Shown piece by piece: positions 36,430 through 49,035 of a stretch of 64,000 bases of DNA. The notes beneath the pieces are model-generated. The model saw only the letters and a list, made by a program, of their open reading frames with translations, ran no database searches and was not told the origin of the DNA. The position numbers and the translations under genes were made by a program. The stretch is from positions 30,347,723 to 30,411,722 of the forward strand of contig CM018050.1 of assembly GCA_008638375.1 (NCBI GenBank). The letters run 5' to 3'. Each line of letters starts with the position of its first letter. Within the stretch, counting starts at the first letter, position 1. The DNA is from Nyssa sinensis (lineage: Eukaryota; Streptophyta; Magnoliopsida; Cornales; Nyssaceae).

Positions 36430-38154
36430 TGTGTTCCCTTTTTTGGAAATGAAGTGGCCAAATTTTAAAATAATGCATGTATATATCTTGAAACTAATAT
36501 TGGGTGGCAAGAAAGGAGTTGAACAGCTTTGAACCATGTATACATCTTTGCAATTATTTTAAACCATGTATACATTTTTTATACATCTTTGTAATTATTT
36601 GTTTTCTTTTGTGCATATTCAGTATTGGTGAATTCTGACATTTGTTGCAGACACCATGGAAGATAGAATTCAGTAATTTCAAAATAATTAACCATGAGCC
36701 TTACATAAATTTTAAAATTGCACTTGTAATCAGGAAACAATTGTGCTTTAGAAACTGGATAAGCTGCAAGACGAAATGAAAAACATATAAAAATGAGTGT
36801 GTTATGTGTATGTGTGTGTGTTCATAAAATAGATTGATTGAATATTTGTAGCTAGAGAAAGCCAGGCAGACCAAAGGCACATTGAATATGCAGGAACGGT
36901 AGTATTAGACATCGAACACTTCTGTTATGAAGGATGCTTGGACTTCTGCAAGCCCATTGACCTTGAACATATGCCCTAGGTAGATTGATGCTTTGTAAAA
37001 AAAATTGATGCAGTACATGAGTACAATTTAATCAAACTATAATAATGTTTGATAATCTTCCATCAGTCTGCTTTCCCACTTAATTATTCTGTGTTATCCA
37101 CTTGTTCCAGTTTTATGTGACCACCCTGAGGTTAGTTTTTTTTTTTTTTCCTTTTCTCAAAAAAAATATTTTACTAATTTTTCTATATAAAATTTGGAAA
37201 ACTCTACATGAAGTATATTTTACTTAATGATATAATGATTAGGAAGGTGCAACTGTAATTAAAATGTGCAAGTCTGTATTCATAACTTCATACTTTCTGC
37301 GGTATTTTTTAATTTTTAATTTTTTGTTATATTTTAGAAATTGGGATTTTAAACAACTTGTTTATAAAGTTTGTTTTAATACTCTATAGTCTATACCCCA
37401 TTTTGATGAAAACAGAGTTCATGGTCTGATTAAAGGTGGTTGGAATATGATACATAATTTAAGAAAATGAAGATGACATGACACTTGAACTTTTGGCATG
37501 AATATTATTAGTATCGAGTTTGGACTTTTAAGAGGGTGTGTGTATGTAATTATAATGACAGCGATGGCAGGCTATTATGGCATGTGCTTGCTCATTTTAG
37601 TTCTGCATCATCATACTCAATCCATAAGCTTTTAATTATAAATTAGTTTGAGAGAATGCATATCTTCTGAATTTTTTAAAGATCTTTTAATTATAAATTA
37701 GTCCGATTTTCAAGACTTAAACCTGCACCACTAAATTGGGCAGACGAGATCTTGTCATCGCGTTGGGTGACAACATCTTAGATTCATGAATGAAGTTTTG
37801 TGAGATATCATTTGATTGTTTAAGGAGGTCACAACATTAAATGAGACATTTTTTTTAATCAATCCTGGTAATGAATTTGGTGAAAGGTTTCAAACTATTA
37901 TTAGAACTTCAAGAATTTAGTAGTGTCAATAAATAGAAGAAACAATAAGACTCAAAAAGTTTAAATGGAAAACATATGTATAAGTTGGTCTGATCTCAAG
38001 AAGCACTTGCTGCCAAGACAACTCATAGCAACCTAAATGGATCAAGCTAATTTTGCACAATTTTCTCCTCTCTTTTTATTTTTTTTTCTTAGGCACTATT
38101 CTTCTCTACCATGATAACTCTTCTTGGACCCTTTAACAGCTCAAAAGTCAAAAG

Positions 38155-38155
<1 letters not shown>
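36430..38155. other. 3' flank of PAP16 and intergenic DNA
   Basis: The first 250 bases probably include the PAP16 3' UTR, with a repeated ACCATGTATACAT at 36530-36575. The rest shows no gene or element ends. A direct repeat of TTTTAATTATAAATTAGT occurs at about 37630 and 37683. Confidence 0.45.

Positions 38156-38226
<71 letters not shown>
38156..38226. repeat. (CT)n microsatellite, about 35 units
   Basis: An uninterrupted CT run on the plus strand. It is the longest pure dinucleotide run in the window, about 1.4 kb upstream of the IQD start codon. Confidence 0.95.
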
Positions 38227-38230
<4 letters not shown>

Positions 38231-39672
38231 CTTGCAGCGACATGATGGAATGCAAGAACCAAGAGGCAGGGAGGGTACCTATTTTCCTGGACTTCTTACA
38301 TGCTGGTCCATGACTAGAATTGAGGAAAGTGCTATACTAACCATTAATTGGACAACTTATCTAAAAGGGAATGGGACCAACCTTCATTTGGGGCCCACCA
38401 CAATGTTTTTGTACACAAATCATGGAACTCAATAGGAAAGTCATAGTTGTCCAATCTAACAAAATTCACAAAAATGACTAGTTCTTGACTCACATGATGG
38501 AGCTGTTTGGTAAGCTTGAAATGGGATCAGGGAAAATAAAAATCATTAGTTCTTGAATCTTGACACACATTATGAAGCTGTTTGGTGGGTTTGAAATGGG
38601 ATGAAACAGAAAGCTCTCCGTATATTTTACTTGTGCAACAATTTCTTTTGCCTGAACAAGAGATGGCTCACTCTATTGTCTTCTGCAAGCAGAAATTAAT
38701 GGGTACAGAACATACTTATTTAGATTTGCATTATGAAAATTGGAGTTTGAGGATTTTTTTAGAAGAAAATAATTTGAACAAATCAAGCAATAAATTTGAT
38801 TGAGAAAAGCAGCCATTGTTATTCTGACAAAAAAGGGAAAAACGTTCCTAGAATTGGAAGAATAATTTAATAATTATACTTTTTTTTTTCCAAATAATAT
38901 AATGGTTATTGAATTATATGTGTAAATTTGAGTGTAAAAATGGTCATGGTAAATCATTTTCCTATCAAGATTTATAGCAATCTTAATAGGGTCTCTGGGC
39001 CATGTCAAAATCAGCCTCTTGGCATATAATCAGGGAAAACACTAGCATTCACAATAGATTGCCATTGCATACTAGAGTTTCTCTAAAGAGAACATGTAGT
39101 AAGGATGTTTCAGTAAATTCATTAAACAGACAATTCAGTGGCAGTTGTAAAAATAGTTACAGGAGAGAGGAAAAAGAGAAAGGAAAGAAGCCCCATAATG
39201 TTAAAGGACTTCCTCATAAAGTCACCACAAAGGACTTGCTAAAGCTACACTATAGAAACATAAATTGTTATAGCCTTTCCCTCTACAGTTGCTTTCGCCC
39301 TTTCTCTGAGGACGTCATATGGTCTTGGAAACATAACTAAGAAAAACCTATAGATTCAACACACACACACAAACCCACTTGGACTATCATCATATGAATA
39401 GCTTCAATGGGTTTGGTATGGTTTCAGGATCATAGAATGAGCAACTTTGGAATTCACATGCTTCAAAATCTTTGTATTGTTCTTCGTTCATGAATTTATT
39501 AAAGGTATGTCATATTGTAATCAATGAAGCATTACGGTTCAATGATATGATCACTTTAGTTCAGCTCTGATAATTTGGTTAATAACAGCTATTTTGCTTC
39601 CAAACAAGGTATATCTGAAGAATAATGGATGGTGTTTGGTAAATTTGGTCTCTGTGGTCTCCCAAATTCTCA
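38227..39672. other. Upstream region of the IQD gene
   Basis: A short direct repeat occurs at 38460-38600 (GAGCTGTTTGGT and AAGCTGTTTGGT with similar flanks). An open frame at 39002-39340 has basic, mixed composition and no recognised family, so it is not annotated as a gene. It may overlap the IQD 5' leader. Confidence 0.4.
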
Positions 39673-42369
39673 ATGGGAAAGAAAAGAAGCTGGTTTAGTT
39701 TGGTGAAGAGACTCTTTGTTTCTGAGACGAAACCAAAGGCCGATAAGGTTGATTTACAGTCTTCATGTTTTGTTGTTATAATTGATCATTATTCTTTCCT
39801 GGTAATAAATATTTCTAGTTTTTTGAAACTTTCAGAAATCAAAGAGGTGGAGATGCGTCTTTGGAAGACTTAAGTTCAGGCAGTATCCTGCTCTTTCAGC
39901 ACCACAGAGAACATTGAGTGAAGCAACAGAAGAGCAGAGGAAGCATGCTTTGGCTGTGGCCATTGCAACAGCAGCTGCAGCCGAGGCTGCGGTTGCTGCT
40001 GCACATGCTGCAGCTGAAGTTGTCTGGCTGACGGGTGTTCCTCAATCTTATGATGACTATCAGAACAGGATTCAAAACTTGGCTGCAATTAAAATTCAAA
40101 GTTCTTACAGGGCACATCTTGTGAGTTCCTTAGAATTCCTTTGCTCATTCTTGGCTTTTAATTTTTTTTTTTAAATCACATTTGCTTAAGATGTTTCTAT
40201 ATCACACTGAAAATTTAAATATTCATGTTGTTGATTTGAAACGGCAATTATGCTACCAAAAGTCGAGCTATAGATTGCCCTCAAAAGCAACTCAAATGAA
40301 TTCCTACAACCGCTACTACAATGTCTTGTAGTGGCCTATGCAACAATTGTCATTTTAACTTTTTTAAGCATGTAGCTTCTTCTAATGAAAAATTTAAGTC
40401 ACTCTCATTTTGAGACAAAAATTCTTCTTGAAGATTTTTGGGGCCTTTGACAAACAGAAAAAAGGCAGAATCTCTGTCCTACTTCCTAGCTTGGTTTTCA
40501 GTTTGAGAATTTACAGATTTCATTTTGAGAAATTCCAAACTTGTCAAAATGGATGAATCTGCTGCTGAGATGTCAGTCTAATCCCATAATACATTTCTAA
40601 CGGGACTTGACACAGGCAAGAAAAGCATTGAGGGCATTGAAGGGACTAGTAAGGCTTCAAGCTATCATTCGAGGCCAGATTGTGAGACGCCAAGTAATCA
40701 CCAATTTGAAGTGTTTGCCATCCATTGCAAAGACAGAGTCACAGGCCCATCAATTGACCGTTCCAAATGTGGATGAGAGTTGCAAAGATGGTGAAAAGAA
40801 ACAGTTTCTTAGCCCAAAAAAGGAGTTGGAAGAGAAAGAAATAAAGGTAAGTAAGATTGTTGCAAATCACAATTATTCTGAGTGTCAATTCTTCTGAAAG
40901 CCAATGTTTGTAGTCTTTGTTTAGAGAAAGAAAGGGGAGAAAAATAGACATACAAGAATATTGAAGGGGATATTTGGTTGACACTTACTCTTTCAAACTC
41001 TAAAATGGACTTCTCTCTTTAAATTGAAAGAAATGTCAATCACTCTAGAGGCATAACTTCCTCTCCAAGAATAGTGCACAGTCAGTTCTATTGACATTAG
41101 AAAGGATTCTATAATGGTAGTTGATTCCAAACACATCATCATATGAAGAGGATGCAAATTTATATTTTTATATATGTTGAATTATACATCATTTTCTATG
41201 TTTTAATTATGGGCAGCTTGAAAGCAAGAGTCAGAAAAATTGGGATTGCAGCTTATTTTCAAAAGAAGACATGGAAACTTCATGGTCTAGAAAGCAAGAG
41301 GCGATTATCAAAAGAGAGCGTATGAGAAGATATTCGTTTTCCCATCGGGTAACTTCACCTGCATTCAGATTCTTGGTGCTACTCCATTCTGTGGTAGAAG
41401 ACAATAATAACAAAGGACAATTTTTTCTCAATTAAGAAGAATTCAATGTTACATAAATACAAATTACCAAATTTCTTACATTTTGTTTTCAAAAACTGTT
41501 TTCTGTTTTTGAAAATAGAAAAAATGAAAACACTAGTAGAAAATATGTTTTGACAGGTGATTTTCCAAAACTGTTTTGGGGAAGAAAAAAAAAGTTCTGA
41601 AAACAGCTCCCTGTTTAAGAAACAACGAAAAATAGTTATTTGTATTTTCAAAAATTCGAATTCTTTAGAAAATAAAAATGACCCAAAACACTGTATTTTC
41701 AAAATTTTCATTCTCAAAATAACAAAAAAATGAAAACAAAAAATAACAAAAATGAAAACGAAAACATACCCAAATGAATTCTGACAAGTCTTCTCACCAA
41801 CGAAATGACATTAATTTGTTTATGATATGTTGATTTTACAAGAGAATTGTCTTTTGCAGGAGAGAAGAAATTATCAAACTCTACGAGAAGCAATAGGTAA
41901 CGAACACTGGGCAGATGATGAAGCATACAAAAAGAGAGACAAGGAGAAGTTAAAATCAACTGTTCTTTCAAATTTAATTGATTGTGATACAGATGGAGCA
42001 CAGATTAAACTGAGAAAGGCATATAAACATGATTCAGCAGAAGAACTGAATTCAAGAGTTTCACTCCCTAGGAGATCATTTTGTCATGCAAAACAGAAGT
42101 CAATTGGAGAAGACAGCTCTTTACCAAACTCTCCAGTTTTTCCAACTTACATGGTTGCTACAGAATCTGTAAAGGCAAAGGCAAGATCGATAAGCATGCC
42201 AAAGCAACGGTTAGGATTTCTAGATACTTGCTCCGATCACAGCTCACCATTTAAGCTTAGGAGCTCTCCATGGTCTTCTTTTAATGGTGAAGGGACTAGC
42301 ACTGATGGACAGAGTACTGACATTTCTCAGCAGATATCCATACAAGTGAAAGGACTTTATCCAGATTGA
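39673..42369 (+). CDS. IQ67-domain calmodulin-binding protein (IQD)
   Basis: Five exons: 39673-39747, 39836-40120, 40616-40846, 41217-41348 and 41860-42369. All junctions are GT-AG, all are phase 0, and the product is 410 aa. It would act as a basic scaffold that binds calmodulin and associates with microtubules, plasma membrane or nucleus, linking calcium signals to cell shape. The N-terminus MGKKRSWFSLVKRLF resembles the IQD11-13 group. Residues 26-150 hold the basic WRCVFGRL stretch, an alanine-rich helix and the IQ67 region, with IQ motifs around AIKIQSSYRAHL and GLVRLQAIIRGQIVRRQ. The phase-0 intron inside the IQ67 domain (40120/40616) is a family hallmark. A DUF4005-like segment with PVFPTYMVATESVKAKARS lies near residues 305-330. 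The exact subfamily number is not certain. Intron 4 contains low-complexity A/T-rich sequence. Confidence 0.95.
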
Positions 42370-42985
42370 AAAGACCTCCATTTTTGGTTCCCACCATTAG
42401 TTCCAAAGTTCAGATCAAGGGAATGTTTCTGGAAGGTTTTCAACTAAGTGGGTATGAAGAAACTTGCAAGATTTTCACTGGTGCTGACAATATATTGAAG
42501 AGCCTGCAAGATCAGCTTTAGTCGATGGCAATGTTTGATTGAGGAAGGAAGTCTTGACAGGCTTTGAGAATGTGAAACTGAAATAATATCTTGCAGGTAC
42601 ATATTTGGTAGCTTTTTTTACACTCTTTAATGTATGTAAGTGTGTGTGCTATGTGAGTTGGGGTTTGATCTTTGTTTTATTGATGTTGTCTAGGAAAACA
42701 TTCTCTGGCAGAAAATATGCACCAAATGGTTGAGCTTGCGTGTAACAATTTATGTTCTATTATTTACTACATCAGCAGTATTATTTGTTCTTATTGAAGA
42801 TTGTACAGGAGATGGTATTTTAATTTGCTTCCAACATGGAGACCATAGTCACATATTTGTCAAAGCCACTATGCTGTCAATTCACACAGAAAAATCTTTA
42901 TTAAGATAATTTGCTCTAGGCATCTTTGGACTGTTACATAAAGACATAATGCTCATGCTCTCTTGATGCACTTGGTTTTACGTTC
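42370..42985. other. 3' flank of IQD
   Basis: Probable IQD 3' UTR followed by spacer up to the glucanase pseudogene. Nothing else was recognised. Confidence 0.5.
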
Positions 42986-43403
42986 TCAAGTAAAAGTGGC
43001 TGGGTGCTTAGGGTGTTTGTTTGGAAGGAAAAGCCCCGAATGCTTCTCATATTCCGGGTTGTTTTGATTTTTCAAACTTAGCAAAATGTAAGTTTCCATA
43101 GGCCTTCCAGGTTTTTTTTTCGGGCTTTCTGCCTTCAAATGCCAAATAAAATTTGTATTATGAGTCCTTGCATTATCAACAGTGATCACTTTCCCACTAG
43201 CTGAGGGCCAACCGGTCTCTAACACCACAACTTCCAGTGAAGCCCTGCCGCCCATTCAAGTGCTGAAAAAACTACATCTAATAGGGCATGGAAAAGAATT
43301 TGGTACTTAAGTTGGCCATCTTGCACTACTACTCCAGGGGCTGTAAAAACAGCATAATAAAGATGAATGTCGTTGGTGTTGCTTGTGTAACTAACTATGT
43401 TAC

Positions 43404-45447
43404 TGTTGGAGTAATTTAGCATTTATTAATTATAGTTAGATACATTATTGGATAGTTCATGTACGAGTCTTGGGACTTTAAGAGTCTTTAGAGTAGATTC
43501 AAAGTGTGATGCATTGTCATATGTGTGAGAGAATGGAAAATGAATATATTAAATGTAAGAATCTAGATATATGTGTCTATATCCTCTATAGATAGATACC
43601 AGAGATTATTGTAACATACAAAACACAACATAATCTAGTAGAAGAAAATATTGAAGGAAATAAGTTGTTAGAATCAAACTCTAAAGTTACTGGTGCTTCC
43701 TGGTAGCTCTATACGACCTTCTACATCTCAAAAAACTCTTATTTATCATATTTACATAGATTTTGTTAAGCTTTAGTTATTGACCATCAAGTTGTACCAA
43801 TTCCCCATCTGTGTACATGAGTTCTTAGAAAAAACGATTCATTCATTTTTCCAACATAATATTAGAGCTACAAGGATCCTAAGGCCAACATGTCTAAAAG
43901 TTGCGTACGTACGAAGATCAGTGAAGTTGTTAGAGAAATTAGGAGCAATCATAGAAAATTGGGTAGTCAGAGTTTGTTACCCCAAAGTGAGAGGGACCTT
44001 GGGTTGTAGAAAAGACGCTCATGGTGCTTGTGCAGCTCGCTGTAGAGTGCAATGGTAGTATTGTAGAAGTACAAGAAGTAAGCTCCGGTAGTTTTGAATT
44101 TATGTTTGGTCGACATGGAGAATTTAAAGGGTTGGTTCAACTTTAGATAGGTGTATAGAGAGTCGATAAGTAGATGTTAATTGATGATATTTTTTCCCAT
44201 TTTTGTTGTGATTCTATGCTCGAGAGGTCCAAAGTTGTGTTTTGAGTAAAGGTGGAATGTGAAAATTAAAAGTGATGCTCTCTCCCTGCATGTGTCTATG
44301 TATAAAAGAGTGAATGACCCATTGAAAGGATTGTAAGCCAAAGAAGTTTGTTTTTAGAAATTAAAACACAAGACAAGAACGTCTTAAAATTGTGAAGCCC
44401 AAAGGGCTAGACAATCTGAAACTTTTGAGATAGTTGATTGTCAAGAAGAATTTGAGTTTGATAATGGTAGCAGCCAAAAGTTGTGGTTATTTTTTTTTTT
44501 TTTGAAGGAAATTATGGAGAGTCAACATCTTATTGAAGTAACGATTTCGTTCAAAGTCATTTTCAAAAAGATTCTTGAGAAGTTGTATCTTCTACTAATA
44601 GTTTACTCAATCGATAAGATTGGACCTGATCATGATCTAGATTAGCTGAGCAAGAAGCAACATTGAAAATGATCGAGCATCTTATAAATAGATATAACAT
44701 TATGATTCGTGAGGTCAACTATAAAGGACTGGGATATGTTGAATCAAGTTGAGCAAGAAGCAACATTGAAAATGATCGAGCATCTTATGAATAGATATAA
44801 CATTATGATTCGTGATGTCAACTACAAAGGAATGGGATATGTTGAATCAAGTTTTTCAAATTTATTGGAATCATATCAAGAGATCAGTGCAAAAAATGAG
44901 GAGTTAAAGTTGAAGCTGAAAGATGTGCTTAATCTCAGTGAAGAATCATTTGGTGAGAATATGCAAGAATAAATTCTAAATTAATGAGGGATATTGTTGG
45001 AGTAATTTAGCATTTATTAATTATAGTTAGATACATTGGATAGTTCATCTAGAAGAGTCTTGGGACTTTAAGAGTCTTTTGAGTAGATTCAAAGTATGAT
45101 GTATCATAATGTGTGTGAGAGAATGGGAGAAGAATATATTAAATATAAGAGTTTAGATATATGTATCTATATCCTCTATATATAGATGCTAAAGGTTATT
45201 GTAACATACGACACACAATATAATCTAGCAGAAGAAAATATTGAAGGAAAGAAGTTACAATCAAGCCTAAAAGGTATGGTGCTTCCTAAGAGCTCTGTAC
45301 TATCTTAGGATCGTACATCTCCACAAACTCTTATTTATCATATTTACATAGATTTTGTTATGTTTTAGTTATTGGCTATCAAGTTGTATCAACATCCAAT
45401 TTGTGTACATAAGTTCTTAGAAGGAAGATTTCTTTGTTTTTCCAACA
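43404..45447 (+). mobile_element. Complete non-autonomous Copia-like LTR retrotransposon
   Basis: The 5' LTR (43404-43856) and 3' LTR (44996-45447) begin TGTTGGAGTAATTTAGC and end TTTCCAACA. GTTAC flanks both sides (43399-43403 and 45448-45452), a perfect 5-bp target duplication. Right after the 5' LTR, TAATATTAGAGCTACAAGG resembles the Met-tRNA primer-binding site TGGTATCAGAGC with its flank. The 1.1 kb interior has no protease, integrase or reverse transcriptase, so any mobility would depend on enzymes supplied elsewhere. Its only open frame (44709-44972, 87 aa) is charged and coiled-coil-like, perhaps a gag relic. The LTRs differ at many positions, so the insertion is not recent. Confidence 0.93.
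44642..44850. repeat. Tandem duplication of about 103 bp inside the retrotransposon
   Basis: Two adjacent copies each contain GAGCAAGAAGCAACATTG, GATCGAGCATCTTAT and GGGATATGTTGAATCAAG. The second copy lies within the 87-aa open frame. Confidence 0.9.
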
Positions 45448-45961
45448 GTTACAATACAAGTTAATATGTAATGGGACACTATTGTCCACTAAGAAACCAA
45501 TGATCGGATCAAGAGATGATCGAATTACAGGCCTGAAAGAGTCTTTCAATGGAGGATAAGAGTTTCCAGGGAACCCATTGTGAATGGCAGTAGAAACTTT
45601 AGTTTGGCTTCCATTCTTTCCCAGCGAGGTCTATTTTTTTATTATTTTTTGTTTCTTTCAGATAAAATAACCTCTAATTGGTCTATTTCAAATTTAGATA
45701 TTGATGCTCTCTAGGCTGAGATTTGTTAATGGCTTATCGTCCTATCAATTTATGACTTGGTATTATTATTATTTTTGCTCAGAATCTAATGAAGCAATCA
45801 TAAGATGAGATATGGAAAAAACTCAATGAGAAACACAGAAAATAATAAAAGAGATGATTAAGTGAGGTACTTAGATCATTAACAATGAGAGAGAGAGAGA
45901 GAGAGGCATTACAATTTGCTTGGAGATAGAAAAGAAGCAAGCTTATGTAGTGAGTCAAAAC

Positions 45962-46479
45962 TAGGGGTGTCAATTCGTGTTATTGTGTCGTGTTCGGATC
46001 GTATCAAGGCATAATATTCAAAAATATGTGTGAACCCTAACCTGACACTATTAACTAATCGTGTCAAGTTTCAAAACTCAAATCCAACCCATTTATTAAA
46101 CAGGTTACACGTGTCGACACACTTAACCCGTTTATTTTAATTTTTTTATTTTTTAAATAAAAAAATTTACCTATCTTTTAATATGTATAGATAATTTTCA
46201 AGTTTAGTAACTCTGTATATGAGTCAAATCAAAGTAAAAACTTCTTTTATAAATAAAAAATCTCAAAACCTTGATAAATATTTGATGTGAGACGAATTAC
46301 CTTAACTCATAATATATTTTATACTTAAACGTGTTAAGTCGTGTTAAACGAGTTGACACTAGTAAAACCTAAACACGACTTGTTTATTAATCCCGTTATA
46401 CGTGTTAACCCGTTTATGACCCAAACTCATTAACTTCGTGTCGTGTTCGGTCGTGTCGTGTTAAAAATTGACACCCCTA
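45962..46479. mobile_element. hAT-like MITE, 518 bp, with 8-bp TSD
   Basis: The left end is TAGGGGTGTCAATTCG and the right end on the minus strand is TAGGGGTGTCAATTTT. GTCAAAAC flanks both sides (45954-45961 and 46480-46487), a perfect 8-bp target duplication. The interior repeats CGTGTCGTGTTCGG and GTGTTAACCCG-like words and codes for nothing. The same terminus appears truncated at 57564. Confidence 0.93.
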
Positions 46480-46487
46480 GTCAAAAC

Positions 46488-47725
46488 AAGGAGGTTTTGT
46501 GATTTTTTTTGTCCTGGAAGAGACACATGGCATCAATTTCTAAAATATCATGAGAATTTGTTATGAATTATCATATGAACTTAGGACCTTGGTGGAAGAT
46601 AGATTTTTTTTTTTTTTTTTTAAGTTTTTGGGATTATATAATTAATAAAGTTGAATAAATGCTATCATGTTATATTGATGCTTACTTCCTACCTTATTGA
46701 CTTATCTTATTTTTCTAAATTACAGATTAACCTCACATTTTTCAGTAATTTTAGCAGGGTCAATCTAAAAAAATAGTCCAAAATTTCTACATCACTCTAT
46801 ATAAAAATATTCAAATTCAGTAGCGTCAACTATACCGAGCTCTACTAGTGAGTACGTAATACTTTTTTTTTTTTTTTTTGAGTAAGTGGGTATGGTAATG
46901 GATTCTCAAACATTCAATAACAAACTCTTGTTTGGGCACCTACACTAGATTTAGCATATAAACTTGTGAATTTGAATTCTCTCATGAAATTGTTGTGTGT
47001 GCGCGCGCATGTTGTTAGAAATCTGGGATTCAAGTTGGTGTAGGAAAAATAGATTAGTTCCGGAGTTGTACTACAAAATATGTCACGATGCAAATCCTAT
47101 ACCTGTGAAACTTGAACGTGTGACTAACAAAAGAGACCTTCAGAATCAAATGGGATGCAAAACTAAAGAATTTTCCCATCTTTTAATTTTTTCTTTTATA
47201 TCATCAAAAGTCACAAATCATCAAGTTTGTATTATCACTTCATCGCCTGTAATCCCATTGATCAGAGCTTAACCATCACATCATATTACATAAACAACTA
47301 AGAGTCATATACATCATTTCATTGTAAACATTACTCTCTTACATAAAACTATTTACAACGTTCAAAACACCACTTATCAAAAAAAGAGGCACCTCGAATC
47401 TCCGAACCACCAATCTCTTATGCGCCTCTTGTCTGTGTATTCAGAAAGATCTTTCTCTTGTTTGCTCCTTAATCTTGTATTACCTAAAAAAGTTTAAGGG
47501 GATTGAGATGAGCTAATGAAGCTCGGCGAGTAATTATCTTACCTTGCATTGGGTTTTCAACGAGTGGACCAAACACATTTTATAACTCATTTCAAGCATG
47601 TAAACGTATCAGGCAAACTTAAGCAAAGCAGAGAGTAATACATAATGTAATATAAAACAAAACTCATGTTTCATCTAAAACAGATTTTCCTTTGAAAATT
47701 ACATCCCTTTGCAGAATTCGTACTA
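46488..47725. other. Intergenic, with a possible large-LTR fragment
   Basis: Poly-T tracts occur at 46603-46621 and 46863-46879. A minus-strand segment at about 47280-47700 resembles the region around the acceptor-like site of the large LTR family, where GAGCTAATGAAGCTCGGCGAG compares with GAGCTCAACAGCTCGTGAG at 53432. It has no clear ends. The open frame at 46997-47272 shows no family features and is not called. Confidence 0.35.
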
Positions 47726-48108
47726 AGAAGATGAGTGTGTCTGAAATAAGGATGTTAAAATGAATGTGCGGCAAGACAAGAAATAATAGAATTATGAATA
47801 AACATATTCGTGAGATGGTATGAGTAGCACTTATAGAAGATAAAATGAGAGAACATCGGTTAATGTGGTATAATCATGTAAAATGAAGACTAATAAATGC
47901 ACGAGTAAGGAATATCGATATGGTAAATATTGAGAGACATGCTAGAACGTGAGGGCGATTTAAATTAACTTTAGTAGAAATAGTTAAAAAAAATATAGTA
48001 ATGGGTGGTTTAATGGAAGGAATGACCTTAAATAGAAAAGAATGGCGAGATAGGATTCATGTAGCTGACCCAAGTAATTGGGATAAAACTTTGTTGAGAT
48101 GAGTTGAG
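47726..48108 (+). pseudogene. LINE reverse-transcriptase 3' end, degenerate
   Basis: With a few stops and shifts, the plus strand reads the conserved C-terminal segment of plant LINE polyproteins: SEIRMLK, NKHIREM, EDKMRENRLMWYNHV, then GRFKLTLVEIVKK, LNRKEWRDRIHVADPSNWD and a stop. The 5' part is missing, as is usual for LINE insertions truncated from the 5' side. No poly-A tail or TSD was determined. Confidence 0.8.
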
Positions 48109-48950
48109 TTTTAAATTCCTATTGACTGGAATATGAGGGTTTTCCCCAATGACTAGGTACATGTATGAGAATGTCATGTTTCTTGACTCTATATCACCTT
48201 AACGTTGTCATTTTCTCATAATATCATATTAGACATGTCTAGATCATTGTTAATAGGCACTCATGAAGACTCAAATCAGTCGTTTGTCTCAAAAACGTTT
48301 AAGCAAAATAAATGACATTTTAGCTACAAATTTCAATTTCAAACAAACTTGACAAGGATATGAATCATTATCAAACAATTAGACAAATTAAGCATTTAAT
48401 TGTCCAAAAGGATTGCAACAATATATTTTTAAACTAATTAGCAAGTTGAAACACTGCAAGATTTACATTTGCAAACAAGGTAAAAAAAAATTAGGCCACT
48501 TCAAGGTATGAGATTACTCACCTATAGTCCTTAATTAACCCGATTTCTAAATTTCCTTCTCTTTAGAAGATCTTAGAACATACATATAGTTTGGCATTTA
48601 ATATTTTAATTACAAAAATCTATTATTAAAACAACATTATTTACTATTTTTAGTTCAATTGGACCTTATTTTTGGATTAAGAGACTTAAATAATCTTAAG
48701 TTAGGTCCTTATATATTTTTATATTTATACGGTAGCTTAATTAATTACAAAGGACTAAATTGTAAGTAGTGTAATTTACACTTCTAATTTTTTTTGATAT
48801 CTGAGTTGTTAAAACGGATTTTACCATTGAGTTTATAACGACAAAAAAATTAGGATAGCACACTTTTCAATTTAATTGGCTTCCTAATATTTTAAATAAT
48901 TAATAATTAATTCTAAAAATACAATATATTTTTATTTTGTTAAAACTTGA
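48109..48950. other. A+T-rich intergenic DNA, nothing recognised
   Basis: No gene, RNA or element ends were seen. Confidence 0.5.
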
Positions 48951-48954
48951 TCAT

Positions 48955-49035
48955 GGCCACGACTTGTGGCTTGATAGTTAAGGCTCTATCACTCTATACT
49001 TGGTCTCTGGTTCGTATCTTACTTGCAGTAAAGCT
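48955..49035 (+). mobile_element. Possible tRNA-derived SINE head
   Basis: TGGCTTGATAGTTAAGGC resembles a pol III A box, and GGTTCGTATCTT about 30 bases later resembles a B box. This is the layout of a tRNA-like SINE promoter. It directly abuts the left target duplication of the large MULE. No tail or TSD is visible, so confidence is low. Confidence 0.3.

Larger units (their letters stand above)
42986..45605 (-). pseudogene. Beta-1,3-glucanase (GH17) pseudogene split by a retrotransposon
   Basis: The minus strand carries GH17 text in two parts. At 45605-45448 are residues matching the mid-region of the intact enzyme, with KVSTAI, GNSYPP and SFRPVI. At 43403-42986 are [10 protein letters not shown], then [11 protein letters not shown] with the nucleophile Glu, then PGRPMETYI and EKHSGLFLPNKHPK. 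The gap between them is exactly the LTR element 43404-45447 plus one target duplication. There is a frame change near 43250 and another near 43070, and the conserved FAMFDEN part is lost. The N-terminal third, including the proton-donor region, was not found upstream. It is a decayed paralogue or fragment of the gene at 211-1643. Confidence 0.9.

Noticed and set aside
39002..39340. 112-aa plus-strand open frame upstream of IQD
   Set aside because: There is no recognised domain, no convincing splice or promoter context, and its composition is like the surrounding intergenic DNA.
39876..40117. Minus-strand open frames in the IQD region
   Set aside because: They are antisense of the alanine-rich IQD exon 2 and show only Gln/Cys/Ser-rich shadow composition.
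46997..47272. 91-aa plus-strand open frame
   Set aside because: It begins in a GTGTGTGCGCGC tract, has no family resemblance and overlaps a probable LTR fragment.
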